Shown piece after piece: positions 36,901-47,258 of a stretch of DNA of 64,000 nt. Numbering within the stretch: position 1 is the first letter of the stretch; each line of letters begins with the position of its first letter. This stretch comes from Mariannaea sp. PMI_226 (taxonomy: Eukaryota > Ascomycota > Sordariomycetes > Hypocreales > Nectriaceae): contig JANFOG010000010.1 in assembly GCA_024336345.1 (NCBI GenBank), positions 992,001 to 1,056,000 on the forward strand, given 5' to 3'. Below the pieces are notes generated by a model that had not been told where the DNA came from, ran no database searches, and was given only the letters and a program-made list of their open reading frames with translations. The translations under genes were made by a program, and so were the position numbers.

Positions 36901-39566
36901 ACTATCACATGTTATGGCACTTTCATAAAAGGTCGAGGTCTCGCAAAATATTAGAAGATGTAATTTTGGGAGCAAGAAGTCTGGCTAGCTATTCTTCAGC
37001 CTTGTCTATGAAGCTGGCGTTCCTAGCTCGAAGAGGATTGGTGAGCTAGGTCGGGTGTCATTTTCACCGTACATGACCATACTTCAGGTATCAGAGCGAT
37101 CAGCTACTACTGGTATTACGTCGACGCACTTGTTAAGGTGATAAATCAGTCAACTAGTATCTGAGAGTAGAATCGTGGCCCCAATTCCCCATTCCTTACC
37201 CCGCATTCAGAGATAGAGGTTGGAGCACAGGAGTGATTTTGGTTGAGCTTACATCCGGGGGAGGCAGTCTTGTAGGGCGATGTTAGAACCTATTACTATG
37301 TAGTTATTCTATGACTACCACGTGGAAGTTCTAGCCTATTCTAGAAACCCATACCTGTATTAAGATCGAGCCAGTCGTTTCGTGGTGTGGTGTTGATGGT
37401 TTTACCATGTCACGGTCAATCGTTGAGAGGTGTTCTGTTTTTAAGACTCTAGGCATAATACAGCATCCGCATTTTCTATAAGCGACATTTGTCTGCCAAT
37501 ACTACTCGTTTGGCTGCGTTCGATGTGGTTATTTTTTATCACCCATTACATTATTTACTGAGATGGCACATGATCATTACGTAGTCTGTTTAAGGATGGA
37601 AACATCCTCAACCACCTTTACATTTCGTGGTTCATTTCCAACAAATACCGAGGCTACTGTTGCAAAAGCATCATCATTGCTTTCGACAACAGGCTATCGA
37701 TCCAGTGGAATATTGGCCATATATGTCTCGTGTTGGCCCTGAGGTTGTCATATCTCATTTGTGTATGCGTAATGGGAATTATAAAATTGAGAGTTGAACT
37801 TGAGCCAGGATAAAATTCCGGGAACACCGAAGACTGGCGGTCAAGGTAGAAAGTTGCTTGCGAAACAAGGAAGGGGGTAGGAGCTGGGATAGTATTGAGT
37901 AATAGAAGGAATAGCAGAACGAATCAGAGAGGACCAAGTCACGAAATGATATCTTGATGACTCGAAGGATGTCGGGTGGTCCTGCAGGCGCGTGGTTTTT
38001 TTATCAGATTGATAAGGATAGGAAGATGCCGGATGGGCTGGAGAGGTAACTCCGAGGCTCCGAGGCAGTAAGATGGACAGAAGCGAATGCTGGAAGGAAA
38101 CAAACGGAATATTGAGAGTAACCCCGAGATGTGGGAGCATCCTCTCATGACCGCCTTACAGTAAGCAGCGACCCGTTAAGACGTCACGAGGCAAATCCTG
38201 TCCGTTCCTTGAGAGACAAAGCCATTACCTAACACTGACCTAATGGCTAATCGCGGCTGAAAGCGGGCAGTCTCAGCCACCACCGCGTGGCGTATGGCCG
38301 GCGGCGGGGGATCTGGGGATCGATGACTCGGTAAAGCAGAACACGAAGAGCTCCGAAGTCTCGTAACGAGAGATAACAAAAAGTTGCAATGGAAATGGGT
38401 AGGGGACACAATGCATGGCGAGAATGATAGGCTATGTGAACAGCCGCATATCTTGTCGTCGGAGAAACTGGAGGAATGGTTGCAAGATCCAGATCCGTGG
38501 GACGGGCTTCTAGAAGCATGCCGCTATCCTTCAAAGGGATGCGTCAGTGGAATTTCAGTGGAATTCCAGCTCATGATTGACCAACAGAAGAACGCAAAAG
38601 GTTTCCCAGATTAAGTCTCTAGGCCAAAAACAGACTACGTTGCGGTGGGAGGGCTCGGGTGACCGATGACAGACAGCAAACAATCGAACTGTCTGTCCAG
38701 TGGGCACGCTGCCCACCATGTCGAGTGCCGTTTTGCTGGTCACCCGCCGACCAACCAGACGAAGGGATGAGGCTTAATGCCGTTACGGCGAGTGTATTGG
38801 CCAGGGTGTATTTCTCCAGTCACCAGTCACAGACTGACTACCCTCTCCTAACCAACGGAAGAATCCGTCCACTGGCGAAAGAAACGTGAAAGGGACCTGA
38901 CAACAGAATTTCCGCCGGTCATCTTTAGCATCCTGAGACTAGACATGCACAGCTATCTCTGGGATTGACGGATGTCACTTCGTATGGCATTTCCTCCGGC
39001 CCAACGTAATCAACGGTACCCACTCTGTCGGCGGTTGGCTGGGGTGGGGGGACCAGTTCTATTCCTTGCCAAACACCATAAAAGTCCACAATCCGCACGA
39101 TGTCGCTTCCACCTTCACTTAGAGGAAATGCCTTCTCTTACAACTGTACTTAGGGGAATAGCTTGAACAACCAGCTTCACTTAACGGCATAGCTCAATGT
39201 TTGAGCGCATTAACCAATGCGTAGGCCCCCTTTCGCCGCCGGCGTCCGGTTGCAGCCAAGTTGGGAGGGAGGGAGGGTTGGGAGGCCAGCGCAAGATAAA
39301 AAGGGCGGTCATTGTCAGATGAAAAAAAAAAAAAGACTTTCAAGCTCAACTTCTTCTCTTTTCAATCCAAACAAAATCCGCAGTTCTTCTAAAGCAAATC
39401 TTTGAGTGACTTAAACTTCCAAGGCACCTTTTGGAATTGTTATCTTTTATTCTTTATCGATCTTATCTTGCATCCCTGTTTCACTTGAGTGCGTGTGCGT
39501 TCAGCTACGTCATTGCACCAAATCCCCCACCACCTACAATTTCTACGTGAAAGACATTTTTTCAAA
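33906..39566. other. Gene-poor region, 5.7 kb
   Basis: Between the GT90 start (minus) and the arginase start (plus), so both promoters are inside. 34561-34690 has repeated TAGCAGGT/GTAGTAG/GTACCTAC-like motifs. 35.0-38.2 kb is AT-rich with no frame above about 140 codons and no recognisable transposase, reverse transcriptase, terminal repeat or tRNA. It may be regulatory, a decayed element or non-coding RNA; the sequence does not decide. Confidence 0.5.
39295..39467 (+). promoter_or_regulatory. GATA-factor motifs upstream of arginase
   Basis: AGATAA (GATAA at 39295-39299) and three reverse-orientation TTATC cores at 39440-39444, 39454-39458 and 39463-39467, within 100-275 bp of the ATG at 39567. 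HGATAR is the site of AreA/NIT2, the nitrogen-catabolite GATA factor, which fits a nitrogen-scavenging enzyme. A further GATAA (39678-39682) lies in intron 1. A CT-rich tract near 39340-39365 may mark the transcription start area. Confidence 0.5.
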
Positions 39567-40680
39567 ATGAACTCTGGTGTTGTTGCTCATCACTTTCTCT
39601 CCAAGCCAGACGAGCTTGGCGTTGTCGCCGTTGGCTTCGCTGGTGGCCAGGTAAATTCGACCCCATTCTTAAGCTCAGATAAGAAGAACTTTTTGTCCGT
39701 TGCTAACTCTCTTACCTTCCACTTTTAGCGCCAGCATGGTGTTGACGATGGTCCATCATTCCTCATTGAGGCCGGTCTCTTGAGCCAGCTCCACGAACAG
39801 CTCGGATACAAGATTCTCGGTGACCAGACTGTGCAGACCTACGAGGATCTCGCCCCTGCTGAGGACCCTGACTACCGTGGCATGAAGGCTGCCCGCCACG
39901 CCTCAGCTGTCACTCGCAAGATTGCCTCCCAGACTTATGAGCACTCTTCGCAGGGCCGCATGACTCTGACTCTTGGTGGTGATCATAGCATTGCTATTGG
40001 CACTATTGCTGGTACCGCCAAGGCCACTCGTGAGCGCCTCAACCGCGAGATTGCTGTTATCTGGGTTGATGCTCACTCTGACATCAACACTCCCGAGACC
40101 AGCGACAGTGGAAACATTCACGGCATGCCTGTGGCTTTCCTGACTGGTCTTGCCAAGGATGACAACGAGGAGTACTTCGGCTGGATCGAAGAGGATATGC
40201 GCATCAGCGTTAAGAAGATTGTCTACATTGGTCTTCGATCTGTTGACGCTGGCGAGCGCAAGATCCTCAGAGAGCATGGCATCAAGGCTTTCAGCATGTT
40301 CGATGTTGACCGGTAAGTCTATGATTCCCAGGAATTTGGACATATTCATGAGATCAAGAAGCTGACGATATAACAGACATGGTATTGGCCGTGTTGTTGA
40401 GATGGCTCTCGCTCACATCGGCAACGACACCCCCATTCATCTGTCCTTTGATGTTGACGCCCTCGACCCCATGTGGGCCCCCAGCACTGGCACTCCTGTC
40501 CGTGGTGGCCTGACCCTGCGCGAGGGAGACTATATCTGCGAGAGCGTTGCCGAGACTGGCAACCTTGTCGCCGTCGACATCGTCGAGGTCAACCCTCAGC
40601 TTGCCACTGAGGCTGCCGCCGAGACTGTCCGCGCTGCCGCCTCCCTGGTGCGGTGCGCCCTTGGTGAGACCCTTCTGTAA
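39567..40680 (+). CDS. CAR1: Arginase
   Basis: Join 39567-39650, 39729-40312, 40377-40680; introns are 78 and 64 bp. Total 972 nt, 323 residues, the family's length. It hydrolyses L-arginine to ornithine and urea in the cytosol. The binuclear manganese ligands are visible in GGDHS (111-115), DAHSDINTPE (142-151; most arginases have Ala in place of the Ser) and SFDVDALDP (ligands D248 and D250). NIHGMP and the RGGLTLREG substrate loop are also present. N-terminal exon 1 carries only MNSGVVAHHFLSKPDELGVV and eight more residues. There is no mitochondrial presequence. Nothing is broken. Codon use is strongly C-ending, as expected for a well-expressed gene. Confidence 0.97.
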
Positions 40681-40849
40681 GCGACAGGATTGGAATTGGG
40701 CGGCAATTATGATTGATTTGAAGAACAAAAAGACGGAGTCTTGTTTCTATGGGATTGCATGCATGAATGAGCATTTATAGTATTACCCTTCTTGAGTTGA
40801 ATGAATGATTGGGCCGGCGCACTATAGGATCAGAGCGAGATCACTCTCG

Positions 40850-40860
40850 AATAAAATAAA
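40850..40860 (+). terminator. Two overlapping AATAAA hexamers downstream of arginase
   Basis: AATAAAATAAA lies about 170 nt after the arginase stop, a plausible position for polyadenylation. Fungal signals are loose, so confidence is modest. Confidence 0.4.
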
Positions 40861-42194
40861 GCAATCTTCTTTCCTCGGGACATTTATTTTGCTGATGTCG
40901 ATCGGTGTTCCCATTGCTATACAGGCCCATCAGTAAAAGAAAGAGGCCGCTTACACACCGAATGAAGGTGTATGGTGGAGACTTGGGCCTTTATACTCCA
41001 CAACTGCTTTCTCAGGGCTTTGGATAGAGCATGATTTGAGAAATGAATACTCGCCTCGGTCGCTCTCAATCCTTGTTACTGAGTAAACATGAAATCTGGG
41101 ACACAGGTCCTAGAAATTTGGCAAGGTTTGGTCAGCTCTACAAATGAGTGGGAAACTGTCTAACTGACCCTCTCCTGGAATGAAATACCTTTGAAGTGAC
41201 GCAGAAAGCTACCACAGGTTCCTAATTTGCTAGATTCGATTTCTTGTCTAGGGTTGGCAAAGTGGTATTCTTCCCCTGAGGCCTATTCTGAATATGTCAA
41301 TTTTCTTCAATGTTCTCATAAAGCGCGCACACATAGTAGAAACCGAAGAGCGGTCAGTATGTTGTCCCTCTAAGAAGACATGAATATCAGCCACACGCCT
41401 CGCACACTCACTCCTGTGGAGTAGGATATTTGATGGGGTCTTTAGGCTAATAAAGAACGCCGCCAGTGAGACAATCTTTTGACTGAAATCAAAGACGAGT
41501 TGATTTGATCAAATAATATGATAGAGGGAACAGAAATCTCAGGAGAAAAATTTTCTACTGTATCTTGACATCGAATTCCTTATTCAAAGGTTAAGTGGTA
41601 CCTTTCATGCTCAAATCGCGAGTGCTGTCGTAAGTAGTGCGCGGGCTTAGCGCTTTCTTACCGAGTGGACATGGAACTCAGAGAAGCTCAATAGACAGAG
41701 ATGAGACTTGCCGATGCTAAGACCTTTTTCTCGATAGCATTCGAAATCCTGATGATCTCATATTTATATACCTGCGGGATTTGTCGATCATTTCTCTACC
41801 TTTCTTGCTGTGGTCTGTAGGTACCTGGATGAACGGAACCCAGGGTCGCTGGAAGGAAAACAGTCACGTGATCTTCCCGTTTCGCCTTCATGGTCCGAAA
41901 TTGAAGAGTACCTCATCTCACCCGCATGAGAATGAAATTCGGTCGCATATATCCCAACGACGAAAACGGCGTCTATATTGCTTTCGCTATCCTAGACTTA
42001 GTTGAAATATTCTGTAGCGTCAAAGTTGTCAATACAGCTGAGATATGCCCATCGCTAGGACCTCACCGAGTTTATCAGCCACTACCACACTGGGCTACTT
42101 TATCAAGGGTCACATGCCCCGCCAGGAAGACTGAGCTTCAAAGCGGGTTTTCATCTCATCAGCCATCACTCATTCACGTCCCCCAAGTGTCGGC
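40861..42194. other. Intergenic, 1.3 kb
   Basis: Upstream of the Zn2Cys6 regulator gene. AT-rich, with no coding-like frame before 42195. Presumed promoter of that gene in the right half. Confidence 0.5.
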
Positions 42195-44323
42195 ATGAAG
42201 AAATCCATCGCTTGCGGCGCATGTCGTTCCTCGAAGCGAAAAGTGAATAGCTCACCCATACACTGAAGCTCCCTTATCGCATGAGTCGCTAATTACCGCT
42301 CTAGTGTATTCACTCTGGTGGCCCTCCCTGCAATCGATGCCGCGATCGGGGTGATGAGTGCATCTTCCCCCCAAAGGGCACCTCCTTCATCTTCCGTCGC
42401 CCAAGGCAGGAACGTCATAATCGGGATGGAGAAAATGCATCTCTATCAAATGCAGCATCAACAACGCAAAGCTCTCAGGCAGAAGATTGGCTCGAGGCGC
42501 GAGCTAAGAACCTGTCCCTGGTGGATCCATTTGAGTATCTCAGCGACGAGGTGAAGAATAGCTACCTGCGGTGCTCTTACAAGTGGTCATTTCATCACAT
42601 ACCAAACCTCCTCATGTCCATTCGGGAAAAGTCGCTGGATCCTTTACTTGTTTGGGCTATGCTAGCCATCACCGTCCGGTGAGTTTCGCGAAGCACCTCG
42701 CATACATCTGGGCAATGAGTCGCTTCTGCTGACACCATTCAGGTTTTCCCAAGCCGCACCGGCGGGGTACTCAAGCCAGGTGCAAGCGAGTAACACGTTT
42801 GCGAACCATGCGAGGTCCTTAGTATTGTCTCTGGTGGACCAACCAACTCTTCAACGAGCGCAAGTCCTGCTGATGCTGACTGGGCACTCCTGGGGAGCTG
42901 GCGAAGGGAGGCGGGCCTGGGTATATCTCGGCATGGCTGTCAGAATGGCCCAAGTTTTGGGAATTTTTGAGGAGCCGGCTGCTCCAATGTCCAGAGACGA
43001 ATTCATCCACGCCGAGGAGAGGAGGCGCACAGCATGGACTTGTTTCCTAATGGACAGCCTCCTCAGTGGGGGCAAAGGCCGCGACAGGATGCTGTCTGCA
43101 GAGAAAATGCGTATACAGCTCCCATGCGAAACAGAGAGCTTCAACTTCGGAGAGCGGGTCTCTTGCGAGAGACTAGACGGTTCCCTACCCAATAGCCCGA
43201 GGATGGGGAGACAAGGGAACTTGGGTATAGTCGCCTACAGCATGCGCGTCGCAGACGTTTGGGGTGCCGTTGCGAAATGGGCATGCACGTCCCATGATTC
43301 CAACAATCCCCCGTGGCAGCCCCGGTCAGAATTCCAATATCTTCTCTCTCGACTAGATCTGTGGAAGGAGTCGTTGCCCGAGAGGCTACAGTACGATTTA
43401 TTTTCCCTCCGCGCGCACAGTGTGTCAAACCAGGGTCAAGCTTACTGTTACATGCATTGCATATACTTTATGAGCGTAATATTCCTTTATCGATCATATC
43501 TACCAGAAGTCGAGATGCAAAAGGCAAGAGTTGGTGATGGAGAATGGGATCAATGGTCAACCTGGTCAAGCAAAGAGCTGGCCCAGGTTGCCGAACTGGT
43601 CTGTGAGATGCTCGAAGAAATGCGGGCGTTTGGACTTTACTTCCTTCGAGGTCTGGTTCCGTGGATTGGTTTCACCATTTACACAGCTGTCGGCACCCTG
43701 CTTTATTTCTACCACTTCCCAAACTCCGGAGACTCCCCTTCTCAGATAGAGAAACGGCGCGAACGAATTGTCGAAGGCTGTCTCTTTCTAAAAGATATGA
43801 GACAGGCATGGCCAATGGCTGATACCTGGGTATGTTAATTCCCAAGTTCATGTTTCTGTATCGTGCAGGGATACTGACTTATTGGCAATAGCGGGAGAAG
43901 ATTCAAGCCATGCAACTCTTTTACAGCAACATCAAAATTGAAGGAGACCAAGCGGTCACGCCAAATGAGCGTCGAGAGATGCGGAATGCTATTATTGACT
44001 ACGGCGCATTACAACCTGATCCAGTCCAACAACCGGATGTTGTAAGCAATGATGATCAGGTACCGTTGGCTTTTACAAAGAACTTACGTGGAAATTCACC
44101 CTTTACTAATATCAAGCAGAATATGCCCGAAGTGGTGAACGGCCCAAGATCAGACGAGGTCGAATTCACTGGTCAAGGAATCAATTTCCTCGGTCCCGCA
44201 GATATAGATCTATTTGACACAACGAATTTTGAGTTTGCAAGCGGTATGCAGGCAGCTTTTGCTGATGCCACACAAGGATTCTGGGAGAGCTTCCCTGGCA
44301 GCATGGATATCCAAAGCGATTGA
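42195..44323 (+). CDS. Zn2Cys6 transcription factor with fungal-specific TF domain, next to a GH43 gene
   Basis: Join 42195-42242, 42305-42678, 42743-43829, 43892-44323; introns are 62, 64 and 62 bp. Total 1941 nt, 646 residues. The binuclear zinc cluster is split by intron 1: exon 1 gives C7, C10 (IACGACRSSKRK) and exon 2 begins with the third cysteine: C17, C25, C28, C35 (CIHSGGPPCNRCRDRGDEC). The middle contains the fungal_trans domain, about residues 140-470 (WVYLGMAVRMAQVLG, AEERRRTAWTCFLMD). The C-terminus is acidic/Asn/Gln-rich, a likely activation region. Bases 44060-44119 resemble a further 60-bp in-frame intron (TACTAAT branch, AAGCAG acceptor, weak GTACCG donor); removing it gives 626 residues. 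The same-strand GH43 gene starts 385 bp downstream, which suggests but does not prove a pathway-specific regulator. Confidence 0.87.
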
Positions 44324-44548
44324 AGGAGTAAGACGTGAGCAAAATGAACAAAGAAAAAGAAGAGTGCGAATCACACGGCCTGGCGCTGGAATGTACGATA
44401 ATATCCGCTTGATGACCATCTTGTACGAATACCCGACGAAATCTTCCTGAATTACTAATTTATGCAATGAACAGAGCTCTATTGAACCAGAGCAGTGGAA
44501 CCACTGAGCCACACTTCAAGCCAAAATATCTTCCGGATCGTGTCTGCA

Positions 44549-44577
44549 CCCCGCATGCCTACATGCATTCAGGCTAA
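44549..44577 (+). promoter_or_regulatory. CreA-like (CCCCGC, 44549-44554) and XlnR/Xyr1-like (GGCTAA, 44572-44577) sites
   Basis: The sequence AGGCTAAA contains the XlnR/Xyr1 core GGCTAA 132 bp upstream of the GH43 ATG. Eighteen bases before it lies CCCCGC, the complement of the CreA/Cre1 consensus SYGGRG. Paired sites fit xylan induction with glucose repression. Both motifs are short and only one copy of each is seen. Confidence 0.5.
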
Positions 44578-44708
44578 ATTTGCAACACTCCCCCAATGTA
44601 TTAATAGCGAGAGGAGCTGGTGAATGCCACTCATCGCGAACAATTTATTCCCAATCATTTCAATTGTTCAACACCTTCTCTAGGAAACAGGGCGAAATAA
44701 AACATACA

Positions 44709-46322
44709 ATGCCTCCAGTTAGAAATCCCATTCTCCCTGGGTTCAACCCAGACCCCTCAATCTGTCGAGTTGGCGAGGATTACTACATCGCGACATCAAC
44801 GTTTGAATGGTACCCAGGTGTACAAATTCACCACTCCACCGACTTGGCCAATTGGGAGCTGGTTGTACGTCCATTGAATCGCAAGAGCCAGCTTGACATG
44901 CGTGGCGACCCTGACAGTTGCGGAGTTTGGGCGCCCTGCCTCACACATGATGGTAACAAATTCTGGCTCGTTTTCACCGACGTCAAACGCAAAGATGGCT
45001 CGTTCAAGGATGCTCATAACTACATCGTTCACTCTACGATAATTGAGGGCCCATGGTCGGATCCCATATATGCCAATTCTTCAGGCTTTGATCCCTCGCT
45101 CTTTCACGACGATGACGGCCGGAAGTGGTTCGTCAATATGCTGTGGGACCATCGCCGACGCCCACAATTGTTCGCTGGGATTGTTTTGCAGGAATTCGAT
45201 CCCATTGCCCAAAAACTCGTGGGACCTAAGAAGAATGTGTATCTAGGTACTGACTTAGGCCTTGTCGAGGGCCCGCATCTTTACAAACGTAACGGATGGT
45301 ACTATCTGTTGACAGCCGAAGGAGGAACAGCATATGAACACGCATGCACTCTTGCTCGATCGCGCAACATATGGGGTCCTTATGAAACACATCCCCAGAA
45401 ACACATTCTTACCTCCAAAGACCACCCTTTTGCAGGCCTCCAGAGAGCTGGACATGGCGACATTGTTGACGCTCCAGATGGGAGCACATATCTTGTCCAT
45501 TTGACAGGAAGACCGATTGGCCAAAAACGAAGGTGCATTCTGGGCCGTGAGACAGCCATTCAGCAAGTGTACTGGGGCGAGGATGATTGGCTTTATGTTC
45601 ACAACGGCCCATGTCCCAGTCTTTACGTCGACCTACCGGCGGAACGTGACGACAAGGCGTACTGGGCCGAAAAACGATACACATTCGAGAACGGACTCCA
45701 CAAAGACTTTCAATGGCTGCGCACTCCAGAAACGGATCGTATATTTTCTTGCCAAGAGGGTAAGCTGTCACTTTACGGTCGCGAATCGATTGGTTCTTGG
45801 TTCGAACAGGCGCTCGTGGCTCGTCGTCAAGTTCACTTCTCGTACTTTGCCGAGACCGTGGTCGATTTTTCACCTGAAGACGAACGCCAGTTTGCGGGAC
45901 TTACAGCGTACTATTCTCGCTACAACTTCTTTTACTTGACAGTCACTGCGACGTCTGACGGCCAGCGTGAGCTGCTCATCATGAGCTCCGAGGCGTCGTG
46001 GCCGAATGGTCAGCTTGAGAGCCCCATGAGCGAGGCAGTTACGCTTCCAAACGAAGGCAAGGTCAAACTGGCAGTGTCGATCCGTGGTCAGACGCTTCAA
46101 TTTTCGTACGCCTTAGAAGGTGACGAGTTCAAAGAAGTCGGGCCAGCGTTTGACGCGTCGGTTCTCTCTGATGAGTGCGGTGGCCACCAGGCCCACGGAA
46201 GCTTCACAGGGGCGTTTGTGGGGATGGCCTGTTCGGATCTAAATGGAACAGCGAAGAAGGCTACCTTTGACTACTTTGTTTACCGACCTGTCTCGGATCC
46301 ATCAGATCGGTATGATGTATGA
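44709..46322 (+). CDS. GH43 beta-xylosidase / alpha-L-arabinofuranosidase, cytosolic type
   Basis: Single exon, 537 residues from ATG 44709 (MPPVRNPILPGFNPDPSI). An upstream in-frame ATG at 44580 would add 43 residues without family resemblance, so it is rejected. The N-terminal ~300 residues form the five-bladed propeller with the GH43 triad: general base D15 (GFNPDPS), pKa-modulating D128 (GFDPSLFHDDD) and general acid E187 (LVEGPHLY). These positions are almost the same as in bacterial GH43 beta-xylosidases of this subgroup. The C-terminal half is the beta-sandwich domain that closes the active site (QALVARRQVHFSY; AGLTAYYSRYNFFYLTV). There is no signal peptide, so it probably acts inside the cell on imported xylo- or arabino-oligosaccharides. 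The Zn2Cys6 gene upstream is a candidate regulator. Confidence 0.92.
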   Translation: MPPVRNPILPGFNPDPSICRVGEDYYIATSTFEWYPGVQIHHSTDLANWELVVRPLNRKSQLDMRGDPDSCGVWAPCLTHDGNKFWLVFTDVKRKDGSFKDAHNYIVHSTIIEGPWSDPIYANSSGFDPSLFHDDDGRKWFVNMLWDHRRRPQLFAGIVLQEFDPIAQKLVGPKKNVYLGTDLGLVEGPHLYKRNGWYYLLTAEGGTAYEHACTLARSRNIWGPYETHPQKHILTSKDHPFAGLQRAGHGDIVDAPDGSTYLVHLTGRPIGQKRRCILGRETAIQQVYWGEDDWLYVHNGPCPSLYVDLPAERDDKAYWAEKRYTFENGLHKDFQWLRTPETDRIFSCQEGKLSLYGRESIGSWFEQALVARRQVHFSYFAETVVDFSPEDERQFAGLTAYYSRYNFFYLTVTATSDGQRELLIMSSEASWPNGQLESPMSEAVTLPNEGKVKLAVSIRGQTLQFSYALEGDEFKEVGPAFDASVLSDECGGHQAHGSFTGAFVGMACSDLNGTAKKATFDYFVYRPVSDPSDRYDV

Positions 46323-46637
46323 TCTGGAGGATGTTGGTTTGGGGTTTGGGGTTTGTTAAAATCTTCAAAGCACTGGGGAGTGCCCTTCAGGTCGAAGTAC
46401 ATGGCCATGAGTCAATGTTGATACAAATTGAGAAAGGAAATGACGCAATGAATCATGGAACCAGTTCACAGAAGAGAAAGGAAAAGAAAATGGCAAGGAC
46501 AATTAGTCTGGTATTTCAATTTTTTCCATACATAAAAGCTCATATACCTCTCCCCGAATAAAAAGCCAAGTTCCAAGAGTGAAAAATTGTAGATACAGAA
46601 GAAGAATAAACAGGCGCTTCCCCAATACCGCTACCAC
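46323..46637. other. Intergenic, 315 bp, between convergent genes
   Basis: Shared 3' flank of the GH43 gene and the secreted-protein gene. AATAAA at 46557-46562 on the plus strand may serve the GH43 transcript. Confidence 0.5.
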
Positions 46638-47258
46638 TTACAGGGCAAAAGCTTGCTTCGCCGCGGTAAGGTACTTGATTCTGTCGTCTGTCAAGGTCGT
46701 ACCAACACATTCCGTAATATAAGTGGCAAAGCCGGCATCAATGTTGGCCTTGAGCGCCTCACGAACCGAATAAGGGCACTTCTTGGTGATGTACCAAGCC
46801 GCGCTGCCAAAGTTGTGCTCGTCCACGGTAACCCAGCTCAGCACCTCGTTGAGCTGATCGTCGGACAAGTTGTCCGCGGATGTGAAGCCGGCCTGGGAAA
46901 TCTTCTGCTGAACGTCGGGCAGGCAGTTGCCGTACTCGAAGTTGTAGGGGGCCATCTGCATGTTGGCGGTGCCCTGACCTGGGCGGCCGGGCGAGACGTT
47001 GTGCTTGTACTGGAACTCGACCGACTCGAAGGCCATGAGGGCGATAAGTGCAGCCTGGACCTCCGGGTGGATGATGTCGTACTTCTTGAAGGAAGCTTCA
47101 ATGAAGGGCGCGGCCTGCTCGGCGGTGCGGCACTCGCCGCCGGGCTGGCAGTTCTCCGAGTTGGGTGCAATCTCCTTGACGATGGCGGCCAGGTCGCCCG
47201 CGACAAGGATGGGGCTCATGAGAGCGAAGGTAAATGCCGAGAGTGTAGAGAACTTCAT
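46638..47258 (-). CDS. Secreted cysteine-containing protein of unknown function, 206 residues
   Basis: Single exon. The N-terminus (MKFSTLSAFTFALMSPILVAG) is a clear signal peptide with a cleavage site near residue 21. The mature part has five cysteines (ENCQ, GECR, GNCL, KKCP, TECV), an odd number, and a conserved-looking core around ALIALMAFESVEFQY and GQGTANMQMAPYNFEYG. It then has DEHNFGSAAWYITKKCP and ECVGTTLTDDRIKYL. I recognise this as a type of conserved secreted ascomycete protein without an assigned activity. The mostly helical pattern with an AFES glutamate loosely recalls lysozyme-like folds, but that is speculation. It is convergent with the GH43 gene. Long antisense frames here reflect strong C/G-ending codons, suggesting high expression. 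Confidence 0.82.
   Translation of the reverse strand: MKFSTLSAFTFALMSPILVAGDLAAIVKEIAPNSENCQPGGECRTAEQAAPFIEASFKKYDIIHPEVQAALIALMAFESVEFQYKHNVSPGRPGQGTANMQMAPYNFEYGNCLPDVQQKISQAGFTSADNLSDDQLNEVLSWVTVDEHNFGSAAWYITKKCPYSVREALKANIDAGFATYITECVGTTLTDDRIKYLTAAKQAFAL

Noticed and set aside
38384..38614. 76-codon plus-strand frame in the gene-poor region
   Set aside because: Has a fairly protein-like look, but there is no homology I recognise, no continuing exon and no promoter evidence.
39189..39222. tRNA-like A-box and D-arm (TAGCTCAATGTTTGAGC) upstream of arginase
   Set aside because: No B-box GGTTCRANNCC follows at the right distance and no 7-bp acceptor stem can be formed.
44580..44708. 43-codon N-terminal extension of the GH43 protein from ATG 44580
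   Set aside because: It does not resemble a signal peptide or family sequence and would make the candidate XlnR/CreA sites nearly abut the start; ATG 44709 begins exactly at the GH43 motif.
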